Of a stretch of 64,000 nt of DNA, positions 24,501 to 39,247 are shown piece by piece; position 1 is the first letter of the stretch; every line of letters starts with the position of its first letter. This stretch comes from Oasisia sp. SBJ-2009 (Eukaryota; Annelida; Polychaeta; Sabellida; Siboglinidae). Where the stretch lies: positions 39,284,409-39,348,408 of the forward strand of contig OZ024856.1 of NCBI GenBank assembly GCA_964017155.1, read 5' to 3'. Position numbers and translations under genes: made by a program. Under the pieces are notes generated by a model. It was not told where the DNA came from. It was given only the letters and a program-made list of their open reading frames with translations, and did no database searches.

Positions 24501-27500
24501 GAACCTTTAGAATCCAGATACGCTTAATCCAAATACCTTGTTATCCGAAAACATACCGGGGCTGATGTGTTTGGATTAATGACGTCCACCGTAATTCCTA
24601 ATAGAAATGCCCCACTCATATTTCTCATTCCCCAGACTTTTTTGCGAAAAAAATAATATTTTGATGCTAACAATACTGTCAGTTTATAGCCTTGCACACC
24701 AAGAGATGAGAAATGCGTTAAACATTTTATAACATAATACACATTATGACCACAATGTTATGAAATATTACCACAACAGTATGAAACCCAGTGACATATG
24801 TTGTAGGACAACACAAACATATCAGATCACATTCGCCTTCTGTCTTCGGTGCGGTGAACACATTGCCCGCACTTGTAGTTGGTGTCATCATCAACATACC
24901 GAAATGATCCAAGTGCCGTTATTTGAGTCGTAAGTTCGCAGCGCGTGAGGCCGTGTCACCCGGGGTGTGGATTATTTCCCAGTGGGAGGGGAGGGAAGGG
25001 AGGCTGATCAATACATCGTGTCCCGTGGCGAGAGTTCTCCCAGTGGGAGTGACTCAGCCTGAGGATGTGGCACATTCACTGGCTTCAGCCATCACAGCCT
25101 CTGCCCCTTCACTCAGGAGGGAGACGGCCACAAATTCCCAGGCTGCCGGGAAGGCTCCTGTCATGTCGCTATCTGATCCCGCCGTGAACTGATGTATGGG
25201 ATAATATTCAATTTGTTATGTGGTATAACTGCTGGGCAGATTTAAGGGAAAATCCAACATCCACTACCCAGACAAAAAAATTCCCACTGATATCAGCTAA
25301 TCTCCATTTAAAAGTTGCTTCAAATTTAGTTTATTTTTTATTTCTTACATTTATGATTTATGACATTACTACACTACATGTGGTTTCAAGTGGCACATTC
25401 ATATTTAATTGTATAAAAATTCATTAAAGGCAGTACTTTGCAGGTAAAACTTTACATGCATATTACAGTAACACATAATAGATACATATTAGTAAACATT
25501 TGTCTATGATGTGTGCAAATATTCCAGTTGGAAAAGGTTAGCAACTTTTATACGCAGATTTTAAAAACATTAGACAACGCAGTAAGCAGTGTGAATCATG
25601 TGAGAGTGTCGCACAGTGAGAGGAAGGATTGACATGGTCTGGGGTGGGGTGTCTGGGTGTGGGGTAGGGCAACTGTCAACAAGTTCTAGGGCTGACAGAC
25701 ACATGGGGGGGGGTCAGCATCTTACACTAATTTGTGGGTCACAACAGTCACACATAGATCACCCTGGGGTAGTAGAATCCAGGGAACGCACTCCTCTCTA
25801 AGGTCAACGACCTGTGTTCTCTAAACAAGTGATAACGGGTGTGTAATGTGGTAAGGCAAGTGAACACTTATGTTGTCTTGCCTCAAAGACCTGTCAAATA
25901 CCATCCATCAAACAGGGGCCAATACTTGGCCGGGGTGGGGTGCACACACAGGCATGGAAACAGAGATCTCACCCTATTGCTATATTTGGTCGGGAAGGGT
26001 AAACATGAGAAATTGTATAAGATAACGAAGTTGATAGAGACGATATCAAATAGAGACTAATGAAAACCAGTGGTCAGTGTTGACAGAGAGGTGTAGGGAT
26101 ATGACACATGAGTGATGAGGCTGGATGTAAGGACTACATCTTGAGGACAAGTGGCAGAAGGGTGTGGATGACCACTAATGTGGTCATTGGTCACTTTATC
26201 TGTGTTATCAACCCTTGAGTGGACAGTTCTGAGAAGTCTAACTCTTGACCAGTTGCCCTGTAAACGGGGTAGATGTGACAGTTTGAAATGTACGCGCAGT
26301 AAAACCTGCTGTTATAGGTACATCACAATAACAAACAACATAAACAACTGAGTAATCAATCAGTTGTCTACCACTTTTAAACATGACTACTGGGTAGTAT
26401 TTCCCGTCACTAATATCCTGTGCATAAAGTCTAACAGTTGATTTTTTCAAATGTTATATTTGGATTCTTAATCAAGGAATAGTCGGAACAGTGTTTCGTA
26501 AAAACAAGCATCGCCGTTGGACATTTTAATCTCCGCCAACACGTCGGCTTACAGCAGAAGAAAAACGAAGCCGCAGCTTAATAACTGCCAGGAAGTGCCG
26601 TGTCAGGTTGACTGAGGCTGTGCTGAGATCTACACGCGTGTGGGCAGTGTGAAGAATCAGAGATGAGCGGTGGTGTGCTGTGGGGACAAACAGACAGAAA
26701 CTGTGGCCATCAGTAGTGTCTCTGGATGACCAGTGTCCACCAGTCTAGCCACGGACCCCCGCGATGTGACAGTGTCACTGTATGTTATGTTTAGTGTCAC
26801 GGACACACACAGCTTTAGTTTCACTCTCTGTCAACAAGCTTGTTCTTTTCCGTTAAGTAAGCGAAGCCACGTGTCGCGTCAGACTCATTTTTGCTTGACG
26901 AGGGAGAGAGAGGGTTTCTAGGAAAGAAAACACAGTGACAAGGTTGTGGTTGTAAATGATGCGGAGGCTGCTGGAGACAGGTGTGTCACTGTGTGGTGAT
27001 GATGATACACACAATGGAGATCACTCGTGGTATCTGTCACCATAGATAGAGAGAGTCTCTGATGTCAGTGATAAGGTGATGCTGCCTGGTGCCAGCTGTC
27101 TTTGATTGCACCAATAAATCAGACTTGGTAGACAACTGCACTCAGCACCATGTGTGTGTACTGTGTGCACCCTGCGGATCAGTGCAGAAAAACTACCATT
27201 GTTGGCTTTAAACTTCACCATTCCGTTCCCGTGCCAAATCAATGTCGCATGTAAGAGTTGTTGTTAGTTGACCACGGTTGCCATTCATCGCGTCCCTCCC
27301 TCCGTCCATCCGTGAATTCGAGCAGAATGTGTCAGTCGTTGGACTAGAAACAGTCTGTGATTGATGCCGATGGAATAAACAAGATCTCTTCGGTTGACCT
27401 GTTTAAACAAACGTACAAGCGGGATCGTTCACAGCTGGATGGCCACCGTTGATATTGGGGTCGTGGTTGGGTGAACAGATTTCACTTCTTGCTTGGTTCG

Positions 27501-30500
27501 CCGAATTCCTGATTGAATTGACATCATAAAAATTGTTTACATTTGAGCTGCCAGTGCTCAGTACTCGGATTCAGTGATGTTTTTATTTGGTTTTACAACG
27601 TGTGTGACAGTGATCGAGTGCATATGTGTTAGACAGATGTAAAGTAAGTACACTACAACAGTAGATAACAGCTTCACTGTATCACTACAGTGTTTGCTGG
27701 GCTTATTTTAATGAACAAATGTAAGTATCGGATAAGGGTAGGCTACCCGTAATGAAAATATGTTGCACTGTCACTGTTCTGACATATTCCAGTCCACTTG
27801 TTGGAGGGCTTATCACTTGATGTGATAATCATGTCGAATCTTGTTAAATACTGACGCTCAATCACTTGCGCCATCTCTGTTCAGGGAATAGCAAAAACGT
27901 TTAATTTGCATGAGAAAGGAGAAATTAGAATTTCAAATGACGCGGTAGCCTCGACCAGCCTCTGTTGGCCTTTATGTACTATCTGATATACTACGAGTGC
28001 TAACACGTGACAGCGTATTTAGTTTTATGGGATGGTGAGGTTTTTTTGCAACAAACAATGCCATTTTGTTGAAATATTCGAAAGAAAAATCCGCACGAAA
28101 CAAATTGTTTATTTTGTTTGCGAAACTGCCACAGCGACTGAACGGCGTGCGTCAGCGGTTGTGTTGTCTTCTCCTGTCATACTGTGGGAAGACAATAAAA
28201 CCTTGTGTGTTATCTAGATGTAGGTATCCACTGCGTTGAATGGGTTGCCCGTTGTGTACCTGGCCTGTCAGTCTGTCGTTGGGAGCCCTTAATCATCCAT
28301 TGATGTGCGGTGAACTTGCAAGCCAGCTCGTCTTTCTGTGTAGCCCTGACACCAGTGAATGACCACTGGAAACTGATACGCGTGTACACGGCAATTACAG
28401 TACAACCGGCTGTCTGCCACTCCAACAATTGCTTAATAACTGTGATATTAATCAGCCGCATAGCTGGGCTCTTGGCACGTCCGCCCGTAGATAGCATTCT
28501 ACGTGGCAGTGGCGGGGAAGAATACAATCTTTCCGAGTCGTCATCGTCTTGTCAATGCCTGTCTCTGTGCTATTCAGTCACGGAGACGTTACGTGACACA
28601 GTCAGAGCCTACGTGATTAAGAGAGACATGTGTTAATCACGCTACCTGCGCCGGTTTAATTTTTGTAACAAAATTTGACGCTTTATGATACCATCCATTC
28701 ATTTCTACCTGGTATCCATGAACAAGTGGTGCCTCGTGTGGTTAAAATCGAAACTGTTATGAAGTAGTCATCATAAGACATTCTGTATCTCAATTTCCGG
28801 TGGATTCAGAAGTAATTATTTCGTCGACTATGAGAGGGCACAGCAGGTAGTTAGTGGTGGTTTCACAGGGAGCGTGACAGTGGCGTGACAGAATTCAACT
28901 CGTAATGAAGCGCACCAATCGGATGCATACACATGCCAATGGCTAATATGTCAGCGATGATTGAATGTGGCCTGAGATTGAATGCGTATAAGATGTGACC
29001 AGCGTGTCTTGATTAAAACTTTGTGTGTTGTTCCGCCTCAGTTGGCACGCTGCCGTGTGGTCAACAAACATTCTCCCGCGATATAAACGCCCCCAACATA
29101 AGGACTTCTACCTCACTAAGGGTCAACAGACATTCTCTCACACAATCAGTCGTAATTCGCAGCGAAGTCATTAAGAGTTTAACGAAATGCGGCTATTTTT
29201 GTAACTTTTGATATGAGACCTTAACACGAGCACCGAAAAGGGTGCAGGGTAGATAGCCGTGCCCTAGTTTCCCGGCCCTATATCCCAGCCTCTCCCCCTG
29301 TGTAGCAGGCCTAATGCGGAGACACCCCAGCTGTGCTTGATTTGTCAGCCGATGTCCGGAGTCTGTTTGCATGTGGCGAATGCATGCTGTGAGCATGTGG
29401 GGCGAATACTGTGCACCAGGTAAGTAGACCGTACCCAGCTAGGGCGCGTTCTTCCTAGGGCCCTTTTGTCTGTCGCTTCAGTCACGCTTGCTGCCTTATG
29501 TGCCCTACAGTTGGACTTTGTTAGATCAACTGGAAACTCCTCTCACTCGTGTACAAGCTACGGTAGTAAAAGTTGGACTTTGTAGCCTTGTTCTTGTGTG
29601 TCACTTACCGCTTGCTGACAGCGATGGTTCTCAAAACTTTCCAAGCCGGCCAAATTGACACCTCGTAAGTAAGTGAATATGGTTACGGAGTTACTAGCAG
29701 AACGGTACTGTTGCTTTGCTTGTGAAATGACCACACACACCATACAGCATCTAAAAGATGTCCGCTGTGGATAAACAAAACATTATGTAACATGCAAAAT
29801 GTTATTGTTTTGAATTCCTGCCATTGAAACAGAAACATTTTCTATACAGTTCTGGTAATTTCAATTTTTGAAAGCATGATTTGATGGCAGAAGTTTGCCA
29901 GTAATGATGAGTGTGCCACTCTTGGATGCTGGCTGGTGGTTGAGGTGGCACCTGTAAATAGGTCAGGACGGAGTGATAGGGAAGGTAGGTGGGTTTGTAG
30001 GAAGGTAGGTGGGTTGGTTGGGAAGCCGGTGGTTCCGACTGTGCATTTCCGGTGCACACCATGTCGCTGCTGTGTCCATCTCCTGTCCTTGTCCTCTCAG
30101 TGCTCTGTGTCCGACTGTCTGTCACCAGTCTGTCTGTCTGTCTGTCACCAGTTGGTCTTGTTGCTTTGTGCTTATCCTGTGAAGCAGGGGGGTTATGTCA
30201 TGTTTTGTCACCTTGATATTGTGATGGTTGCGATCGTTTCGCACTGAAACTAAATGTGATCATGTACAGCTGTTATATAGAATTGTGTTGGTTTCAGTGT
30301 GTGTCTAGAGGGTTGTGTCATGATTATGTGACATTCAACTGTGTGTGCTAGTCTCTGTCATCACTGTGGTAGAAGTCTCTGATTACTATGTCTTGTGGTC
30401 ACCTTGTAACATCATCATTAGTAGTAGTAGTAGTAGTAGTAGTAGTAATAGTCATCATTGTAGTAGCAGTCGTAAATTATAGTACATTATTTTGTGTCAC

Positions 30501-33500
30501 TTGTATGTCCGCTGTAGTTCGAGGTCGCTGTATTTTGTCTAAGTCCTATTTAATCGCCCACTCCTACTGTCATTAACTCATCCACTCACCACGTCTGTGG
30601 TCTGAGTCAACACGGAGAGATTACACCTGTAATCTACACAAACACTTCGCTTCTGTTGTTTACGTGTCACCTGGATCTGTCCAGGTCATGTGGACCTGTC
30701 CATGTCTTGTGGACCTGTCCATGTCATGTGGATCTGTCCATGTCATGTGGACCTGTCCATGTCATGTGGATCTGTCCATGTCATGTGGACCTGTCCATGT
30801 CATGTGGACCTGTCCATGTCATGTGGATCTGTCCAGGTCATGTGGACCTGTCCATGTCATGTGGATCTGTCCATGTCTTGTGGACCTGTCCATGTCATGT
30901 GGATCTGTCCATGTCATGTGGACCTGTCCATGTCTTGTGGACCTGTCCATGTCATGTGGATCTGTCCATGTCATGTGGATCTATCCAGGTCATGTGAACC
31001 TGTCCATGTCATGTGGATCTGTCCATGTCATGTGGATCTGTCCAGGTCATGTGGATCTGTCCATGTCATGTGGATCTGTCCATGTCATGTGGATCTGTCC
31101 AGGTCATGTGGACCTGTCCATGTCTTGTGGACCTGTCCATGTCTTGTGGACCTGTCCATGTCATGTGGATCTGTCCATGTCATGTGGATCTGACCAAGTC
31201 ATGTGGATCTGTCCAAGTCATGTGGACCTGTCCATGTCTTGTGGATCTGTCCAGGTCATGTGGATCTGTCCATGTCATGTGGACCTGTCCATGTCATGTG
31301 GATCTGTCCATGTCATGTGGATCTGTCCAGGTCGTGTGGATCTGTCCATGTCGTGTGGATCTGTCCAGGTCATGTGGATCTGTCCAGGTCATGTGGATCT
31401 GTCCAGGTCTTGTGGACCTGTCCAGGTCATGTGGATCTGTCCATGTCATGTGGATCTATTTTCATCACGTGGATCTGTCTGTGTCATATGATCTGTTCAT
31501 GTCATTGATCCGTCAATGTCATGTGGATCGATCCATGTCAAGTTGCACTGACCATGTCACATGGGTCTGCCTGCATCACATGGATTGATCCATGGATCTG
31601 TATGTGTGATGTGGATCTGACCAACTCATGTGGATCCTCCTGCATCACACGGTTGTGTCCCATCACGTGGATCAGTTGCATATGACCACGTCTCATGGAT
31701 CTCTACATTACCTCCATCCATGTGTCATCACTCTTGTGTCACTCTGTGTCAGAGTGTTGTCTCGTGTCGTGTCGTGTCGTGTCGTGTCGTGTCGTGTCTT
31801 GTCTTGTCAGTAACTAGGGTCGTGTGTGTTACAGATTGAGCTGCCTCAGGTCGTTGTGACCTGATAACATGTTGCCTTTGAGACTGTTATTAATAAATCA
31901 CTGATCTTCTTTCCCTGCCTCTTCACGTTGCAGATAATAAGATTTTAGCAGCGTTATTGCGCATCGAACCCGAGAAGGTTTACGCGATGCCCGACGCTTC
32001 GTTGCCGGACGACGAATACAAGCTGATGGCCACACTGTCGGACCTCGCTGACCGGGAACTCGTAGCAACAATTGGCTGGGCCAAACAAGTGCCAGGTCAG
32101 TGACCTATGAATATTTCATCAACTTTGGTGACAATGTGCGTTATTCTCAGTAAACACTAGGTTGTTTGGAAGATGAACGTCACGTCCCACTCCAAGAACC
32201 TACCAATATGTTCTCCTTGATCTCTTCCTCTCCTTCTCCCTTCTCTTCCCTCCCTCCCTCCCTCCCTCCCTCCCTCCCTCCCTCCCTCCCTCCCTCCCTC
32301 CCTCCCTCCCTCCCTCCCTCCCTCCCTCCCTCCCTCCCTCCCTCCCTCCCTCCCTCCCTCCCTCCCTCCCTCCCTCCCTCCCTCCCTCCCTCCCTCCCTC
32401 CCTCCCTCCCTCCCTCCCTCCCTCCCTCCCTCCCTCCCTCCCTCCCTCCCTCCCTCCCTCCCTCCCTCCCTCCTCCCTCCCTCCCTCCCTCCCTCCCTCC
32501 CTCCCTCCCTCCCTCCCTCCCTCCCTCCCTCCCTCCCTCCCTCCCTCCCTCCCTCCCTCCCTCCCTCCCTCCCTCCCTCCCTCCCTCCCTCCCTCCCTCC
32601 CTCCCTCCCTCCCTCCCTCCCTCCCTCCCTCCCTCCCTCCCTCCCTCCCTCCCTCCCTCCCTCCCTCCCTCCCTCCCTCCCTCCCTCCCTCCCTCCCTCC
32701 CTCCCTCCCTCCCTCCCTCCCTCCCTCCCTCCCTCCCTCCCTCCCTCCCTCCCTCCCTCCCTCCCTCCCTCCCTCCCTCCCTCCCTCCCTCCCTCCCTCC
32801 CTCCCTCCCTCCCTCCCTCCCTCCCTCCCTCCCTCCCTCCCTCCCTCCCTCCCTCCCTCCCTCCCTCCCTCCCTCCCTCCCTCCCTCCCTCCCTCCCTCC
32901 CTCCCTCCCTCCCTCCCTCCCTCCCTCCCTCCCTCCCTCCCTCCCTCCCTCCCTCCCTCCCTCCCTCCCTCCCTCCCTCCCTCCCTCCCTCCCTCCCTCC
33001 CTCCCTCCCTCCCTCCCTCCCTCCCTCCCTCCCTCCCTCCCTCCCTCCCTCCCTCCCTCCCTCCCTCCCTCCCTCCCTCCCTCCCTCCCTCCCTCCCTCC
33101 CTCCCTCCCTCCCTCCCTCCCTCCCTCCCTCCCTCCCTCCCTCCCTCCCTCCCTCCCTCCCTCCCTCCCTCCCTCCCTCCCTCCCTCCCTCCCTCCCTCC
33201 CTCCCTCCCTCCCTCCCTCCCTCCCTCCCTCCCTCCCTCCCTCCCTCCCTCCCTCCCTCCCTCCCTCCCTCCCTCCCTCCCTCCCTCCCTCCCTCCCTCC
33301 CTCCCCCCCCCCCCCTCCTCCCTCCCTCCCTCCCTCCCTCCCTCCCTCCCTCCCCCCACAACTATATCTCCTTTTCAATCTCTCCCTTCTTATAATCCAT
33401 GTCTTCTTGTCTGTTTCCTCCCTTCCTTCCTCTATCCTTTCAATTCCTTGCTTCCTTCCCGTCAGCTTACGTCCTTCCCTCCTCCATCCGTATCCCACCA

Positions 33501-36500
33501 TCTTCCTCCCGGTCCCTCTCCCTTATCCCCAGTTGCTCCCCTATCCATTGATATGAAGGCATGTTATGTTGTCCCCCCCCCCTCCTAGAGCACTGGGCTG
33601 TCACTGTAGCACACTCTGCCTGTTTAATAATAGAAGAGTCCTGCCCCCAACTCAGTCAGTTGTTGTTCAGGTATAGCCGTGACCACGGGCACAGATATGT
33701 ATGACGGCCAGTGACACGTGGCCATTGTTCCCACGGACGCGTTAATAATAGAACACTGACGCTCTGCTACACCTGTCACTGTCGATCATCCCCATTATCA
33801 CAACGTGACACACTTCCATCATCATCGTGATTGCTACATTAACCGCTTGACGTGTGTAAGCACATGTGCGAAACATTTCGCCCTCATCAGTTGTAGATAT
33901 TTATTTTGTAGTCAATCTGTAAACAAATTGGAAACAAATAATTGACAACCAATCTCAAGGTTGTCCTTTCCCTGCAGTTTTGGCACAAAGAAACGAAACA
34001 CAAATATTTGGTTTTTAATCTGCATGCGTTGTAGGTTATCCATTGTTATCCCCTTGATTACGGTCAAGCACCAGCAGTGGTTTTAGCACACCTGGCTGGC
34101 ACAGGTGTGCAAAGTCACAGTCTATCGCACTGCGGACAGAAAGAAGGCAACTGGCAATAAATTAAACCAGTGAGGCCGCTTTCAGAGCTCTGGCACAGTT
34201 TTCTGAATAATAATCACAGCGTGATCAATTCCAGCTTGTCAACAGCGGCTTTCTTGACGTGCAGACGTCAGTATTCACAGGTAAATCAACATGTATCACA
34301 CGTGGTGAGATACCATCATTTCAGACACAAGAGTCGGGAGCGTAAATTAATTATTTCTAATTATATCAATAGTGCATTTGTGGAATTAATTTGATTAATG
34401 CACTTCACAGACGCAGCCCCATGTCCCTGTGTGGACAGCCACGAGCTGGCAGCTAGCTCACTGGGAAACAGGAACACAGGGTCCCTACACTTGTCAGCAA
34501 CGATGTTTCTAAATGTCTGTCAAATTTCTGTTTTTTACGTTTTTCCAAATATCGTAGACTTGTCAAATAGACGATAATGCCACTCTGTGAATTTCTTGCA
34601 GATTGTTGCTGCGTTTTTGACATGTAATCGATAATATTTCGCTTCGTTACACCTGTTTATTGTGTAACTAGTTTTTCTGGTACGTTTTTATATTGCATCA
34701 CTCTCCGAAGAATTCTGAAGTGATGCAGTCCGTTTCTCATAACACGGCTGAGATGAAGTTGCTAGTAGCAGTATTGCATTGATACTTGCAAAGACAGACA
34801 TTTCCTGCTCATGTCGCAGAAAAACCTGCCCATGGCAGACAAGTGGATACAAGAGAAAAGAAATTGTTCTGCCAGAACTATTTTGTGTTGAGATGACGTG
34901 TCACTGGGCCTGTGCTGTTTATTCACAGGCAGGAAATCAATTTTCTTGTGCAAGACAAAACTCATTTCGGATGCAATTATTCAATATCTTGGGTACCCAT
35001 ACCTTGCGTGGTTCCTATTTTTAGGTTGTCTTATAGAAATACCAAGACCAACTTATATATAGCTTTGCGAAAATCAGTTTCAGATGCTTGGTTTTAATAG
35101 AAATGTTCCATCCTTTTTATCAGTTTCCTATTCTCCAAGTTCTTATGCCGGTGTTGGGCTGGTGAAACTGATACGTAGATATTGCTGTCTGTCAGTCACC
35201 GACATGAATAAGAAATGTGTACTAAAATATATCTTGGCATAGGAATATATCATGGAGCTCTCTAAAATTAAACAAGTAATTAAAACCTAGTTAACGGAAT
35301 GGTTGTTATGCGTGGTGAGACTCCGCCGGGACGAGTGTTCTAGGAAGTGAGGCCCGGGAAAATGAGAGTGATGTACGGAGGTGGACCTGTTAGTTTTTCC
35401 TGTCTTAATAATTAAGTCGTGTAACAGATGTCAGTGCTGCGCCAGCCTCCAGCTGGATCATTCAATTGACTGGCCTGCCTGGAAGCACGGCACCAGCACC
35501 GTACCTTTGTGCACTGACAAGTATGTTTCGTGGAATGAGAGGGGCTGGATCTGTTGGCAATAACCGCATGCTTTCGTTGCATGGCATAGAGTTTGCAAAG
35601 TCGCCCGTTCTGATAAAGTTGTGACATTGATGATATTAACGGTGTTTCTAAATAACATATAATGGAAATGGAAGACCAAAATTAAAAGGGGTGGATGAAC
35701 AGCCAGGGATGGAAGTTTGGGATACCTGGGGGTAGTTCAGACAGGGTTACAAGGGTAATACAAACCAAGTGATTTACCCCCACCCAACCCCACAAGGGAC
35801 CAGATGGAAGAAGTGAATTGAAAAATAAGTTATTATTACTTTCAAGCAACGACCAGTTGCGGTCTTAATGAATTGGATTATGGGAGCACGAAGTACTAAG
35901 TTATACAGACAGTGGTCAGGTTTGCCCAGTGTCTTGAGTCAGTGGTCTGTGGCCACATTGAGTGACCAGACCCACTGTGGCCTATCAGCTGTCCAGTTTG
36001 ACCAGCCTTGACCACTGTCTAGCCAGCTCAATCTGCACTGTCCGTCCATTCAGACAGCAGATCGAGAGATTGCTCGAAATAGACATTAACTGATCAACAA
36101 CACTCACACATTAGTGTAGCTGGCTGGGAGGTATCATTGAGCAAACTGTGCAGTGTGAACTTGTTTCTTTCATACAGTATCTTGACAATCTCCCTGTCAA
36201 AGATGGAGTAAACATGATTAAACCAGAGTGATGAACTCGCATGATTTGCATGACTTTGCAGGAAGTAATCCAGTGATGTTATTTTTGGGTATTCAAATTT
36301 CATATTGATAGTTCGATCTAACTGGATATTTGTCGCATACAAATAACAGAAACCTGCTGGGACTTGGTGAAACTATTTATTGTAACTAGATGTCCTTATG
36401 TGTAATCCTTGTAACACGACCAAGAAGTTTAGTTATTGTAATTATGTAGTCACGTTCAAGTTGTTCCATTTGTGTGGATGTTTCTAATGCCAGGTTAACA

Positions 36501-38446
36501 AGTGTGGTTTGGTTTACTTTACTTCAAAGTAACAATAGAAACAATCACTAAGCTCCATTAAAAGCCATAAATCTATGAGTATAATTTGTCAGAAACCAGT
36601 AAGAAGATCATGATTAATGTATGTATAATTATGACAAAGGGCAACATTTTAGATGAGTGATAAGTTCTGTACAGAAAGTACACAGATATGGCATGAAGTT
36701 TAAATGTCCTAAATAACTGGTCAGAGATGAGAGTGCACGCGCGCGCACGCACGCACGCGCGCGCGCGCACGCACGCACGCACACACACACACACCAGAAT
36801 GTAGGCGATACATTGGCCAGCCACTCAGACACACACAGACTCCTGCCACTGGGCGCCAACTCCAATCGATTCCCTCCTATTGATCTTCTATTTGTAGTTT
36901 CCAAGTTACGGAATTCGATGCGGGCCGTGGAATATTGAATTTGCCGGAAAAATTGGCAGATTACCGAATTAGATTTGCAGTTGTTCCGTAATGTGTGTGA
37001 TTGTGTCGCGTCAAGTGAACTGAGCGGTCAACGTGACCCAGTTCACAGCATACTGGACACTGCTGAGTGGACATTTGGGGAGGACAGAATATGACAAGTT
37101 GTCCCCAAGTCAGACTGACTTGTGTTCACATGAATGGTCATTTGAGATCATAAACCCGATGTACCTGTTTAAACTGAAATTAAAATGTGCTTCTTTAACA
37201 TTGGTCTCATGTGGTGACAATTTGGCAGGAGGAGGTGACATAATGAACTAGCCAGGGTGTCACATCAGTAGTGTATTTGATGGTACAATGACTGTTTTTA
37301 TTTTGAAAAAAGAAAAACAGATTTGGCTTAACGTTGACTTCTTACAAGCTCCTGTTTTTATAGAAATGGTCCCTGGTCTGATTTATAGAAAGAAGCCTTC
37401 AGCTGTCTAGACTAATCTACGGCTATGTATCTCATAATTTATAGTTTCACTCGTGACTTGACTGTTTGAGTGTAGCGGTTGTGCGAGGGACTGATAAACC
37501 AGCCTAGATATGAACCTTTCCAGTCGGCCGGTAGTGTCAAGGTGTGCGCAGATACAACTGTCTAGATATTCTCTGCCTGCGTGGGAACATGTCTCAGTCG
37601 GTCTCATGTTTTAGTAAGCGTGGCCTCGAGCAGACACGTTGAGCGGAGCTTGAGCGGAGTGGAGCTGTTGTGGGCCATATTTGATGCAGTTTGCAGCCTT
37701 CGGTGGCTAGTAGAGCCAGCGTAGTGTTAGATAAACACGTATCTATCTGGTAGAGGCCTGTATATCTGCCTCATTCCTACACACTGACTGGCTGTGATAC
37801 GCTGTCAGGTACGAGGCAGTAATGAGCTGCAGAATATAAGCTTAATTTGGCAATGAAGGCCAAGTGCTGGTCTCATTAGGCCGGCCCCTTACCTGACTCC
37901 ACGTCACATCACTTCACCCGTTGTTGTCGCCGTTAATCCATCTGCTTACTTTTTGCTAATTCACATGATTGGACGAGGCTGTGTTAAGGGAGCATTTCAA
38001 GGGATTTAATAATTGCCTTGAAATGGCAGGACAAATTGTAACAGTATTTCATGTCTAGAGACTGAAGCAGCTCTTAGGGTATATAACATCACTGTGGATA
38101 CGTGTATTGTTTGAAATTATGTGTAAACTTAACTGGGTTACTACTTCCAGGGAACAAGTATATTAATGGTAACTGATGTGTTTATATTGTGCCATATGTC
38201 CAGGTCAGAAGTGTAGTATGCCAAGTACGCCAAGAGAAATTGAGATAAAGTAGAGATTGCGAGACATGAGGACTCCCACACTACATATAGGGAAATACAC
38301 GATCTTATTGAGTGTCTTGCATGTTTGTGGTCAACAACTTGAAGTCTGTTAATGGAACAGTAAAATTTAACAAGTTCCAGTCATCATTCTGTGAATGCTA
38401 TCGATTGTACGTGTGCATGCTAGTAATAAGTGTGAGTGTGTACGTG

Positions 38447-38478
<32 letters not shown>

Positions 38479-39187
38479 TGTGCATGCATGTGTATGAGAA
38501 GTTCGTGATGGAAGTCTGATGTGTCTGTGTGAACGTTCTCCGAGGTTTCCTGGTAACCAGATCGCTCTGGTCAGAGGAAGAGGTTTCATTTGTTAGCAAC
38601 AGCTGAATGACTTTAGCAGTGGCTAATTATACCTCCCAGCAGAGGCAACTGTATATTCTGTTTACACAAGGCCATGCATCCGTGATTGGTTTGTCAATTG
38701 AAAGGTTCTGATACCCAAATGGACAGTTATGTTGCGACGTTTAAAGTTACATGTGTTTAGACTAGCCGAAAGTTTCAACATTTCTAAGTTTCTCACGCCA
38801 TCAGTTTGGTTTGGCTATTCGAAGATTCTGTAGGCTAGAAGCGATGTGCAAATGTATCTTTTTCATTTTGGAAGTCTCGAGGGTGTCAATGACCTCGCAT
38901 CGCAGCATCACCGCCCGTGACAGATGCACCCTGGGAAACACAAAGGAACTGCACGTTGTCCCAGTTGGCCCGGAGTATAATTTTTTCTCCTGTTGCAGTT
39001 GGGCGAGTTATTTTTGGCCACGAGCCTGTCACTCGCACTTCAGTTACCAACGGTTGACAAGTTTACGCCCTGGCTCACTTTGTGTGACTGTGTCACCAGC
39101 AAACTGGCCACATTCAAATGGACTGCAGTTTGGTACTTACACTATATAAATTGGCAGAAGTATCCTTAATTTATATTATATATATAT

Positions 39188-39247
<60 letters not shown>

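Larger units (their letters stand above)
22648..31933 (+). other. Large intron of ERR copy 1 (hinge to LBD exon)
   Basis: About 9.3 kb without a convincing exon. Notable contents are an agaggcagag decamer run (24270-24308), a TAG triplet run (30418-30447), the 19-bp minisatellite at 30.7-31.5 kb and a GTGTC run (31762-31808). Open frames at 24923-25192 and 28310-28636 resemble no family I know and look like chance ORFs. Confidence 0.6.

Noticed and set aside
24923..25192. 89-codon ORF in a copy 1 intron
   Set aside because: It is slightly GC-richer than its surroundings but no domain is recognised, and it is not present in copy 2.
30656..31588. Cys/His/Met-rich repeated ORFs up to 275 codons that look like a repeat protein
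   Set aside because: The 19-bp unit leaves all three frames open with the same 19-residue period; there is no coding signature and the gene model places them in an intron.
32157..33501. Very long open frames rich in Ser-Leu-Pro-Pro or Gly-Gly-Arg-Glu
   Set aside because: They are translations of the CCCT/GGGA tetranucleotide array and are open in several frames on both strands.
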